From the NCBI GenBank assembly GCA_903813345.2, contig CAIIXF020000003.1, positions 19,482,931-19,546,930 of the forward strand: a stretch of DNA of 64,000 nt, read 5' to 3'. This document shows, piece after piece, positions 1-11,500 of the stretch. Position numbers and translations under genes: made by a program. The stretch comes from Owenia fusiformis. Lineage: Eukaryota; Annelida; Polychaeta; Sabellida; Oweniidae. The notes under the pieces were generated by a model, which worked only from the letters and a program-made list of their open reading frames with translations, did no database searches and was not told the DNA's origin. The number at the start of each line of letters is the position of its first letter. Position 1 is the first letter of the stretch.

Positions 1-177
1 AGAATGCCTACCTACCTATGAATTAACTCTAATGATAACAATCCTCACGACATTATTCAATTTGGAAACCATAATGTCTATCATATTCGGGATACCGTAA
101 CGTCAGTACGTTATTATTGAAATGAACAGTGCTTCTGAGGGGTATTTTAAGTTCAATGAAACTTATTTTCGTTCCAG

Positions 178-3100
178 GCTTACCTGAGTGCACGACATGG
201 TCTCTGGCCACTGACACGTCTTACTGGCGGAGTCCCCAGTCAGCTAATGCCTATATGGTCAAGATACGCCACTATGCGCTATGATTTGAGGTAAATAAAT
301 TGAATATAATCGAAACAGATTAAATTAAAGTAAATATAATGTAACATTTTGGCTTAATTTTCCGAAAAGGAAAACCGTATCCAATGGTTTATTGTAACAA
401 ACAAAAAACTGTCCAGTGAATGATTGGACCTTTTACATTTATGTCAAATCACTCTGTCCATTTCAACATTTTCACAGTAATTTATTGTATAATATAATTT
501 CAATTATGATACTCCACTGTATGAGAAGTAAAGAAAGAATAGAAGTTCATGCATGAATTCACAGTCCAAGACCAGTCCTTATATACTAGTGTGACTTTGT
601 TGTTTGTATTATTCTAGGAAGTTTGACAAAATATTCGGGCCAGGCATTCGTCAACGATTTAACTTTAAAGAATATAGCATGGAACCAAAACGTGGCTTGC
701 TGCAAATGGCTGTAGCGATTTGCGATGACATTGAATTCCGAATATCAGCTGGAGCGTTGAAGGTATGTGTCGGAACATGACACATACGGTATAATTGTGT
801 GTTCATCTCTCATAAACTCCTGAAGATACAACGGTACTAACATTAAATTTAATTATACTTTTATCTTATAAGACTAGGCCTATTTCCTACGAAAACGATC
901 AATTGTTATTACTGTACTCATTTTAAATTGAGACTTGCAATGCACGCCTTTATGTACTTTTTAACAATGTTTGTGAAATGAACTAGATGAAAGGAGGTGT
1001 AAAGGAGATAACAGAGACTGGAGTGAAGTTTGAAGATGGCAGTCAAATTGATGACATTGATGCTATTGTGTTTGCCACTGGCTACAGGCCTTGTATTGAC
1101 TTTTTGGAAGATCCTATCGGTCAGTATATGCCTAATCTTTACACCCATAATGAACGTTAGCGTCATTTACAGCAAGTGTACATGTGTAAAAAACTGTGCG
1201 ATATTTAAGACCGTATTATTTAACATAATTGTTGGATTTACACTAGAGCCCTAAATCCAGATTTTCTCAAGAGCTCTCGGCTAAGAGCGCTTAGCTAAAA
1301 CGTTTTAGGACCCTAGTCATAGCCATGACCAAGACGTCTTAGCGTTAAAACGTTTTACAAGCGAGTGTAAATCCATCGGTTTTAGCTAAGAGCTCTTATC
1401 CCAGTTTTTTGCGTTGCGCTGAACGAAAAATTTGAAACTTTATGTTTACATGTGTGGCATGGTCCTTTCTTTTCTTTTATCCCATGTTCCCAATATCATC
1501 CCAAAAATATCGAGAAGAACTAATTTGCCTGGCGATCTATCTATCTATCTGATATATGCACAAAATCTACCTGCTCTCTTTCATGCTTTTAACACATAAC
1601 ATATAACATATGTCTTTAGGACATATTTTTGTGAAACCGATGAATTCTTTAGCACAAAGTATAGAAGCGGGAAAGGAATAGCTATATTGAGTGAACCGTC
1701 CTTCAACCAGTACTGAACTGCTTTAACCTACATATCTCTAAGATGTTTTACAAAAACAGGTGTAAACTCAATCATATTTCGTAAGACGTCTTGAAAATAG
1801 TGGTGTAAACGCAACATACTTTTTCTAAAACGTTTTAGCCAAGACGTCTTGGAATGTCGTGTGTACTGTAAATAGGGCTTATGATCCTAAATTAAACTAC
1901 ATTGTGGTATATACCATTCGACAGGAGGTGCAATATAAGACCAACATTATTCTTAATATATACATTTATGAAAATTTATGATTTATAATTAGTATTTATG
2001 AAAATAAGAATAAGAACTTTATTCTGAAGGTTAAGAATGTATAATAGTTATAACGAACGTAGACTGTAAATATAGGACAATGCAATGCAAAATAATAATG
2101 TTTCAGTTTCAAGAGGAATAGAGGCTATGGATATGTACAAACACATAATTCCAGTAGAAGATGAATCGCATTCTCTGTTTTTCATTGGACAATTTGACAT
2201 GCTTGGAGCAACAACCGCTTGCTTCGAACTTCAGGTGAGATATCAATGGAAAATAATCATTGTGCAACTTGTATGCTTGTTCAATTGTAAATACTGAAAT
2301 AGTTGCAAAGGTTTTGAAACCTTCAAGATGAAATGATTTTCGTGTGTTTTTTATGCATCGGTTTGTGCTTTCTTACATGATGCATTATATCCAGATAAAG
2401 CCATATTCAATATTCTAATGTATGGTATGTGATGTCATTCATCCCCCTCTAAATCCCATTAAACCTCACATAATCCAATTCAAATTCTATCTCAAATTTA
2501 TATTGGGATAATTTGCTATGTCAAAATTAAAAATCCCCATTAAAAATTTTATACAGGGATCAACATTAAAAAAAATCCCCATCAAGAAAATTATATAGGA
2601 ATGATTTCCAACGTCAAAACAGATTATCACTTAATGGGTAAAAAAGAATCATGAGGATAGTGATAATTAAACAAGTCTGTTTCTATTGCTAGGCACGCGT
2701 GGTAGTGAGAATTATTGCTGAAAAATTAGAACTACCACCAAAGGAGATTATGAAGAAACGTGATGAAGAAGACCTGAGAAAGATCAAGGCTAACTTCCAA
2801 GAGGTGGAATACAACAACAGAATGGTATGTCAACTTTGTATTATAATCAAAATGCAATAACATTTAAGACCGGCAATAGTCCAAAACGCCTTTGCAGCGA
2901 TTTATAAAAAGATAAAACAATAGATTATGGGAAAGGATTGTCCCATCACGTCATCTCATGTCCTAGCTAGTCATTAGTTAAACAATGGCTTACGGAAAAT
3001 TTGTCCCCGTTGTATGATGTAGTTAAATATTTCTTTAAATACGTACATTAAGCTTGCACTACTCGGTGTCGAGTGATTGTTTTTGTTTATTTCAGGAATT

Positions 3101-3437
3101 TTATCCAAAGTATATTGAGAGTATCGCTGACGTACTTGATGTCAGACCAACACCTTGGAGGATATTTCTCCTCTATTTCACAGATCCAAAACTTGCACAC
3201 CAGCTCCTCTTCGGGTTTCCGCTCGCTCCTGTCTTTAGACTTTATGGACCTCATTCAAATTGGGATGAAGCAAGAAAATATATTATGGAGAGTGAGGACA
3301 ACCTGATGAGACCACTGAGAACCGTACAATATGCCAATGAAACAAAGGGGTTTCTCAATAAAGGAACTATTTGTGCTGCAAGTATTGCGACGGCACTGAT
3401 TGCGACGTTTGTCTGGCATAGAATCTTCCATACTTAA
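178..3437 (+). CDS. Flavin-containing monooxygenase, C-terminal part (six exons)
   Basis: Coding exons read at 178-290, 618-762, 987-1119, 2107-2234, 2693-2824 and 3096-3437, all with GT-AG borders and matching phase; about 330 codons. The N-terminal FAD and NADPH nucleotide-binding exons lie upstream of the window. Family signatures in order: AYLSARHGLWPLTRL in the first exon, the FATGY motif (IDAIVFATGYRP) in the third, FFIGQFDMLGATTACFELQ in the fourth, and FTDPKLAHQLLFG in the last. The protein ends in a hydrophobic stretch (ICAASIATALIATFVW), which in FMOs anchors the enzyme in the ER membrane. FMOs use FAD, NADPH and O2 to oxygenate soft nucleophiles such as amines and sulfides. FMO5-like proteins can also act as Baeyer-Villiger enzymes, but the subtype is not resolved here. 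Stop TAA at 3435-3437. Confidence 0.93.
1243..1885. repeat. Palindrome-rich MITE-like segment in FMO intron
   Basis: Within the intron between the third and fourth visible FMO exons. The two ends carry the same words in mirrored order: CTAAAACGTTTTAG, AAGACGTCTT, AGAGCTCT and an end word near AGCCCTA. Each word is itself a perfect palindrome. The middle repeats GTGTAAA. This looks like a non-autonomous DNA transposon with degenerate terminal inverted repeats, but no clear target-site duplication was found, so the borders are approximate. Confidence 0.5.
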
Positions 3438-3867
3438 TTTTAATAGCATTATCATGTCCAAAATGAAGAGTGGTTCTTTTATGATTCATTTTTGGCTTCG
3501 AAATCATTGATACTGTAAAATGAGGAGAGACTAACCTATTAAAGCTGAATTGAATCACCACTCAAAATGAAAACATTGCATTTTTCAAGATGTTTTGAGG
3601 AGACTTTGTAATTGAATTAATTACTTGTAATTGAATTGAATAATTAATGATTTTCTTTGAGATTTTTACAAGGGGAGGGGAGTATAGGTCTACCAGCCGA
3701 AACACTCGATTTCGTCTCATTTAACTACATACAATGCTACGTATTTTTTCACTCATTTGTCATTATTATTCATTTTTTATACGCAGAGGAACGTATATCC
3801 ATTGCTTTTACCAAAGACTGACTTGTATGAAATATTGAACCAGTGCTTATTCAGATAAAATGATAAA

Positions 3868-3873
3868 AATAAA
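3868..3873 (+). promoter_or_regulatory. Candidate polyadenylation hexamer of the FMO gene
   Basis: An AATAAA hexamer about 430 bases after the FMO stop codon and before the LINE. Hexamers are frequent in AT-rich DNA, so this is only a plausible site. Confidence 0.3.
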
Positions 3874-4273
3874 AACATTTTATTCTTATGCTCAATGAAT
3901 TTATTGAAGGTGGATCATGGAATATTGAGAATATAAACACAATATAACAACCAATTTACATACTTTTGTGGCTCGCTTGAATGGCTATAAACCCCAAGTT
4001 ACGATGGTGTAAGTAGTTTGTGACAACACCTTTCAAAGGTATCAAAATAGCTTCAGACACATGGCACGACAAAACTGTCAAAGTCACATAACTTCAAAAT
4101 AACATTTCAGGGGTTGACAATTTCGTCTCAAATTAATAAATCGTGTTTTGTGGGTAAATATCACTAGTTTTGCAGTTAAAATATAAAATAGTTGGTCTGT
4201 GTGCTAAGTTCAAGCTAATACGATCCTGGCTGACATTTTATTACATCTTTAAGTTATTTTACTTTTCTCTCAA

Positions 4274-7200
4274 ATGCATGTAACAGATTCAACTGGGAAA
4301 CAATTGGTTATATCCGCATGGAACGTTAACGGGTTGAATGCATCGAATGTAAGGCTACATATGCTTTGCGAAAATTCGGATATTGTATGTGTAAATGAAC
4401 ATTGGTTATTTGAAGGAAGTCTTAACGAACTACAAAATGTTCATGACAGATTCACTTATACAGCTGCTAGTAGTAAATCCTTGGATCCCTTAGATCAGGG
4501 CCATGTTATTGGAAATGGTGGGGTTGCAATACTATGGCGGAAGTCACTTAGTCACTGCATCTTTCCAGTAGTGAAATACAAGACCGATCGAGTGATTGTA
4601 ATCAAAGTTCTACAGCCCCCCTACAAATGTGTTTATGTCATATGTTGTTATCTGCCCATGCAAACTGTAAAACGGAAAATTTTCTCGAGGTATTAGATTA
4701 TCTAGAGAACGTTCTTGAAGAGGTATCATCTCAGAACAGTAACTGTGTTATAATTGGAGACATGAACGCTCACTTTGGCGATAGTGTAGGTACACGTGGT
4801 ACAGGTGCAATCTCAAATAACGGTAAACTCCTGAATCAAATGTGTAAACGAACTGGTTTGACTCCTATAGATATGTTCCCAATTTGTACGGGACCAACAT
4901 ATACGTTCTTTAGGGATTATACTGGTGAGTCGTACATTGACCATATTCTTGTCACCGGCGGTCTTGTTTCAAAATGCTTAAATGTAAAAGTGTTTGATGA
5001 AGATTTAACAAATATGTCAGATCATTTGCCAATTAAAGTAACTCTAAATATTGAAACTCAACCAGCAGCGAGAAAAAACGAGTCTCGTTCTTATAAGTCA
5101 CGCCCCGCATGGAATAAAGCTACAGATGAGCACTTGAAACAATATAAGCAACTGATGAATGTGAAAATTTCTAGCCTGATACGAGATATGAAAAAAAGTG
5201 GCAGTATGTCAAACATGGACATTGAACTATTTTTTAATGAATTGTCCGATATAATTAATGATGTAACCTCCCAGTCCTTACCAAAATCAAGGTTCAACAA
5301 ACATTTAAAACCATATTGGACGGAGACTGTAAAAGAATGCTTGAAACAAAAGAAAATGACGTGGAATAGATGGAAGTTCTATGGAAAATCTAGAGAGCCA
5401 GAAAATGCATATTGGAAGGCTTACAAGGACGCAAAAAGAATGTTTAGAAAGGCAATCCGTAGGGCTCAATATGATTTTGAAATTAAGTGTCAAAAGGAAA
5501 TTGATGACGCTGCAGATTTATCCTTAAACAAGTTTTGGTACTTGATCAAACAACGCAAGGGTAATTCGTGTAAATCCATCGCAATACGAAATGATGAAGG
5601 ACTAGTGCTCACTGAGCCCGATGAAGTACTAATGGAATGGAAGTCCTATTTTGAGAAGCTAGTGTCCCTCAAGAAAGATACACCATATGACAGCGAATTT
5701 GAAAAGATGATTAATAATGAAGTAGATGAAATGAAACGAGACAGTTTTAACAATGACGACGGAGCTTTCACAGAGGCATTAACGTGCAATGAAGTACATC
5801 TAATCACATCCAAGTTAAAAAATGGGAAAGCTCCCGGGTGGGATCAAATTACACCGGAGCACATTAAGAATGGGGGAGATTTATTAATCCAAGCTCTAAC
5901 ACTTCTGTACAATGAGATGGTACGCACTGAATATGTCCCAGAAAGTTTTAAGCTAGGACTGCTCATACCTCTCTTCAAGGGTGGTAACAAGGACATCTTA
6001 TCAAAAGATGACCATCGTGGCATTACATTGATGACCACGTACATGAAAATGTTCGAGAGAATTATGATGTCAAGAAGCCAATTATGTGCACAAACAGAAG
6101 AGGTTTCAAACATGCAAGGTGTTAACAAGGCCAAATGTTCTAGTCTACACACATCTCTTGTTACAAGAGAAGCAATAGCAACAGGTTTAGAAAACGGTAA
6201 TAATGTCATTGTGACGTCATTAGACATTAAAAAAGCATTTGATGGCGTTTGGCATATTGGGTTGTATCATAAAATGTATAAACAGGGAATAAACGGCAAA
6301 CTATGGAGAATGCTAAGAAATTGTTATGATGGATATAAATGTGCTATTAAATTGAATGTGAACATAGACTCAATGTTTAAAGCAGTTAAAGAGGATTTAA
6401 ATATTCCCCAAGCAATATCTCGGTTTCTAAGTGAAAATGCAAATATTTCAGATCTGTTTCCTGTGGAGCAGGGTGTGCACCAAGGTGGTGTTTGGTCAAT
6501 GGAATTATACGCAAGGTACACCAATGAACTCCTAAATGAGATATGTGATAGTATGACTGGATGTTCTATAGGAAATGTTGTATGTAGCTGCCCCACGTTT
6601 GCTGATGACATGAACTTATTAGCATATCATGGTAATACAATGCAGGTTCTACTGCGTAAAGTTTTTGATTATAGCTGCAAATGGAGATTTCAGTTTCACC
6701 CAAAGAAATGTAAGGCCGTTGTGTTTAGTAGAGAGAGAAACCCCCCAAAACCAATTCTGAAATTAGGGAATCACATTATTCCCATCGAGAATTCAATAGA
6801 TCATGTTGGGCTGCCACTTACAAATAGCAATTCAGTAAAAGAATACATGGACACACGTATCTCGAAAGGAAGACGAGCAATGATTGCCTATTTAGGAACT
6901 ACAGCCAGCAATAACAATCCAACAAATCCTCTAACAGCGTCAAAGATTTACTGGTCAATATGTTTCCCCACTATGACGTATGGAATGAGTCTTTTGCCTC
7001 TTAAAGATACTGACTATGACAGGCTAGAGACAGCACACAGGGGAATAGCAAAGAAGATACAAGGGCTTCCTATCACGACCAGCAACCAGGCAACCATACA
7101 ACAACTTGGTTGGAGAGACGTAACGTCAAAGATCGTAGTAGACAAAATCATGTTAGTGTGGCAATTGTTATCTCTACCAATGAACAATGTATATAAGATG

Positions 7201-8086
7201 ATCGCGATAATGAGAATCATAGCGTACAGAACACGTGATCTAGCTTTAGTGTCCCCTATTGGTGATTGCATGAGAGTAGCTGAACGTCTAGGCATTCAGC
7301 ACAAAATATATGATATGATAGATACAGGAATGGTACCAAGTAAATGCGAATGGAAGAAGATGGTGTCAGATAATACAAGAGAATATGCAATGTGGCAGTG
7401 GAAAATACAGTGTATGTTCAATCACAACGCTTCCCTATATAGGAATGTAATACGCTTTGGCACACCAATAGTGTGGTGGAAAATTGCATTTCGCGAATGC
7501 CAATATATTCGCATATGTAAGACAATGATGATCCTACTAACTGGAGGGAGTAATCTATGTGCTATCACAGGCAAATGGGGCGACATGAAAGACAGGCATA
7601 ACGGGCGACTATGTAAAGCTTGTGGTGAAGAGGATGAGACCTTGGAACATTTCATGTTAAAATGTAAATATTTCTCAGCCGAACGAAAAATCATTCTAGA
7701 TATAGTTAAAAATCACTCGCTGATATTGAATCAAAGTAATGAGCAAATTCTAAGACTAATATTTGGTGAAAATGAACAATTGGCACCTGATCAGTACATA
7801 TTAATTGCGAAGAATGTTCATAAAATGTATACATGTGAAAGCAGAATGTAATTTGCGTATCTCAAATAGTCAAAATAACTCCAGAGCATTGGGCCTGTTG
7901 CGGTTACGGGTCAACGCGGTAGCCTGGCGTCCGGCCGTTTAATAGGGGGTGCTCTGGATGTGATGTGATTACTGATTATGTTCCTTATATGTATATAATG
8001 TATATAACTTTTTGCTAATTTATTTTCTTTTATAAGAAATTGTACTCTTCAGAATTGGAGGAAATAAAGATACAAACAAACAAAAT
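4274..8086 (+). mobile_element. Non-LTR retrotransposon (LINE), nearly full-length coding region
   Basis: The element holds an AP-endonuclease domain, a reverse transcriptase and a C-terminal zinc finger, followed by a 3' UTR of about 230 bases that ends in a short ACAAA-type tail near 8070-8086. The endonuclease begins in one frame at 4274 (ISAWNVNGLNASNVR) and continues in another frame from about 4655-4690, so one frameshift splits it; the rest is open. No first (nucleic-acid-binding) ORF is visible and the true 5' end is unclear, perhaps in 3900-4273. There is no RNase H domain. The gene content fits the Jockey/CR1-like part of the LINE tree, but I cannot assign the clade. Confidence 0.9.
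4627..7851 (+). pseudogene. LINE ORF2: endonuclease (part), reverse transcriptase, zinc finger
   Basis: An open frame of 1074 codons. Endonuclease motifs GDMNAHFGD, YIDHILV and SDHLPI lie in the first 150 residues. The reverse transcriptase runs from about residue 390 to 730, with KNGKAPGWDQITPEHI, VIVTSLDIKKAFDGVWH (catalytic Asp) and FADDMNLLAY, the usual F/Y-x-D-D box. Near the C-terminus CKACGEEDETLEHFMLKC is the CCHC-type finger common in LINE proteins. The protein would nick target DNA and copy the element RNA by target-primed reverse transcription. Because the N-terminal third of the endonuclease is in another frame (4274-4696), this copy is classed as broken, although the long open frame suggests a fairly recent insertion. 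Confidence 0.88.
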
Positions 8087-8500
8087 CAGCATATATCTTT
8101 CATTTACAGTAGACTTGCTTTGAAAAGCGAGATCACGTAAGTTAACGTTTTGTATGATAACTGAATAACACACGGAAAAAGATCTCTTCGTCCACGTACA
8201 TACCTACGAGATTTTATTTGACAATAAAGGTGAACTTTGCAACGGGACTTTGCAGTCATTGATCTTTATAGTATATTTTCGTATATATTTGACGTTAAGG
8301 TTGTTCCTTGGGATGAATATAGCTCAAATTTCATTTCTAGTACACTCGACTTCAAAACACTAGTTATTTACGTGACTAATAAGCGGCATAATAAAGCTAA
8401 GGATACAAATGCAAACAAACAAACAAATAAATTATTCACGTTCTGCCTGGAAGTCAACCTGTGTAATATTACACAGGATGCAGTAAGGATCCCGGGAAAG

Positions 8501-11500
8501 ATGCAGCGAGTGAAATATGTTATATTCTTCTTGTTAACTACTGTCAATGCTGAAAAATGTGTCTTAAATATGACAAGTTTAGACCTCCAAGCCAACTTTG
8601 ATTTCGATAAGGTAAGTAAAACATCAGAGGAAAAGACTATTGTACGAGGGTTTATGAATGTATATGTAAACGGAGTATACTTAAATATAATGATAATACT
8701 GTGGCCATGGGCAATTGATCTAAAGATCCAAAATAGCCTCCTTAACATTTAATTACCCAAATATGCACAAAAACTAATCAGTTCGAGATATACGAGGGGT
8801 GATCAATAAGTAATGGACACATTTTTACACAGATGCTTTTTATAGACAAATCCCTTCGATTTTCTTACCAGTGATACACCATTCAATTATCTATCAACTC
8901 AGAAGATTTGAAAACAAAACATGTAATATATTTTGATATATCTTTATTTCCGTAAAGGAGGTATAGGTACCCCGAGGCCGACATGACGACATGACGAAGC
9001 TATTTTAGCTTGTTTAACACGCAACTCAGTTGAATGCAGGCTGAACAAAACAAACCATGATGGTCATGAATTACCCCATTTTGTTATGCTATATTTGATT
9101 TTGAATATTTTATCATCACTATGTGGTATTCATGCCACATTCATTCTACAGGGCCCTCTACATAGGTACGTTCCATCAAGTGCTACATGTACGCAATTCC
9201 TCATCCTCTTAACCCAAAATTGTGAGACAAGGCTGAATCCATTCTCTGACATGGTAGCAAGATGCAGTTGCACGGGTTGTATTATTCCATCAATGTCAAT
9301 AAACATGCATTCTTCCTCGATATAAATAAGTAATATAGAAATAAATGAGTCACATGTGGGCAGATCTGGACAATATGGTGCATTGGCCAAGGGCTCAATT
9401 TTGAGGTCCAGGGATATTGTATTCTGAACATTTTGAGATCTTTGGACAAGTGCATTGTCCATGTGGAGTAGGGCTTCCCTTATCTCACCAATCCCCTCTT
9501 CCACAATGCAGCTTTCTCAAATTGACCTGCAAACCCCAAATATGCAACACTCTGACATCACAGTACTTACTGTTTATGTGTTACCAATCAGCAAAATATT
9601 TCAAACAACACAACACTTGTTGCATATCAAAAAGTTCAAATCAAACTGAAATTTGCCAAACTGGCTAAAAACTGAATATGTGACGTAAATGTCGGTCCCG
9701 GGGTACCTGTACCTCCTTCGCGGAAATAAGGATATATCAACATGTATTATATATTTTGTCTTCAAATCTTCAGAATTGATAGATAATTGAATGATTTATC
9801 ACTGGTAGGAAAATCAAAGGGATTGGTCTATAAAAAGTATCTGTGCAAAAAAGCGTCCATTACTTATTAATCACCCCTCGTATAAAAAAGCATGCCTGAG
9901 AACGCGTAGACAAAACTTTACATACAAGATTTTAGCATGGAAAATACAAAATTGCCGCCTTAACATTTACCCAGAATGCCAAAATTTTAGACTGTTCGAG
10001 ATTTGCATACTAAGAATCATACCGAAATTCTTCAAACGGTTCGCCTGAAAGATACACAAACCTCTACCACGAGGATCATTTTTAAATCACAGTAAAGTAA
10101 TGTAGCAATAACAGGCTGCAACCAAGGAGGATTGGCTCCCAGAATCGAAGTCGATATTTTCCAACAATGAAAACGCCGAAATGACGTATTTTTCTGAAAT
10201 CGTAACCGATTATAAATTTTAAGAAAACAGTTCAAAAGACTCGAACCAATATCTCGATCATTTTTGTTAGTTTTTGTGAATTTTTCGTAAGGAAATAAGA
10301 TCAAAATTCACGATTAAAAAGTTGAAGTGGACGAAATGGCGGCTGTTTGAATTCGAATTATGTAGCACGACATCCCCATATATGGGACAGAATGTCGATG
10401 TTGCACTCGGGAGCCAATCCTCCCTGGGCTGCAACTAAAGCTTGGCTAGCAATAGGGCTAGTGGTGACGTCACTCGGAGCTAGAACAGGCTATTTAGAGC
10501 TATAACAAGCTATTCCATATCCAACATTACAGAAACGGGCAGAAAATACATTGGAATCACACGTGGAAACTTCACATCTGAATTAAACAAAACCATTCAA
10601 ATTCGCAAATATATCAAAATTTATCATTATAATTACCTTGAACCACACAGCACCACGATTCACAAACGCAACTGCTATAAATCCTAGAAAACTATGAGAA
10701 AACGCAAGCGACCTGCCATTCCAAAGAAGGTAGTGCTCAATTCCTAGGCCAAATGACGTGAAAATATATAACACCTCTTTAATGAGACATTCCCGACCTT
10801 ACCTGACAACAGTAGATATACATAAACATAAATAAAGGGTGTTTCACAATGACCTCCCCTAGGCTATCCCACTAAAACCGTTACATAATCGATTTGATTC
10901 AATGAAAGTGAATGAAATACCTTACCAAAACCATTACACAATCGATTTGATTCAATGAAAGTGAACGAAACACCTTACCAAAACCATTACACAATCGATG
11001 GAAGTGAATGACACATCTTACTAAAACAATTACACAATCGATTAGATTAAAGGTAAATGAATGAAACACCTTACTAAAACCATAACATAATCGATTTGAT
11101 TCAATGAAAGTGAATGAAACATCTTACTAAAACAATTACACAAACGATTAGGTCAAAGGTAAATGAATGAAACACGCAAGCGACCTGCCATTCCAAAGAA
11201 GGTAGTGCTCAATTCCTAGGCCAAATGACGTGAAAATATATAACACCTCTTTAATGAGACATTCCCGACCTTACCTGACAACAGTAGATATACATAAACA
11301 TAAATAAAGGGTGTTTCACAATGACCTCCCCTAGGCTATCCCACTAAAACCGTTACATAATCGATTTGATTCAATGAAAGTGAATGAAATACCTTACCAA
11401 AACCATTACACAATCGATTTGATTCAATGAAAGTGAACGAAACACCTTACCAAAACCATTACACAATCGATGGAAGTGAATGACACATCTTACTAAAACA

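Noticed and set aside
5844-7694. Minus-strand frames inside the LINE
   Set aside because: Antisense shadows of the reverse-transcriptase frame.
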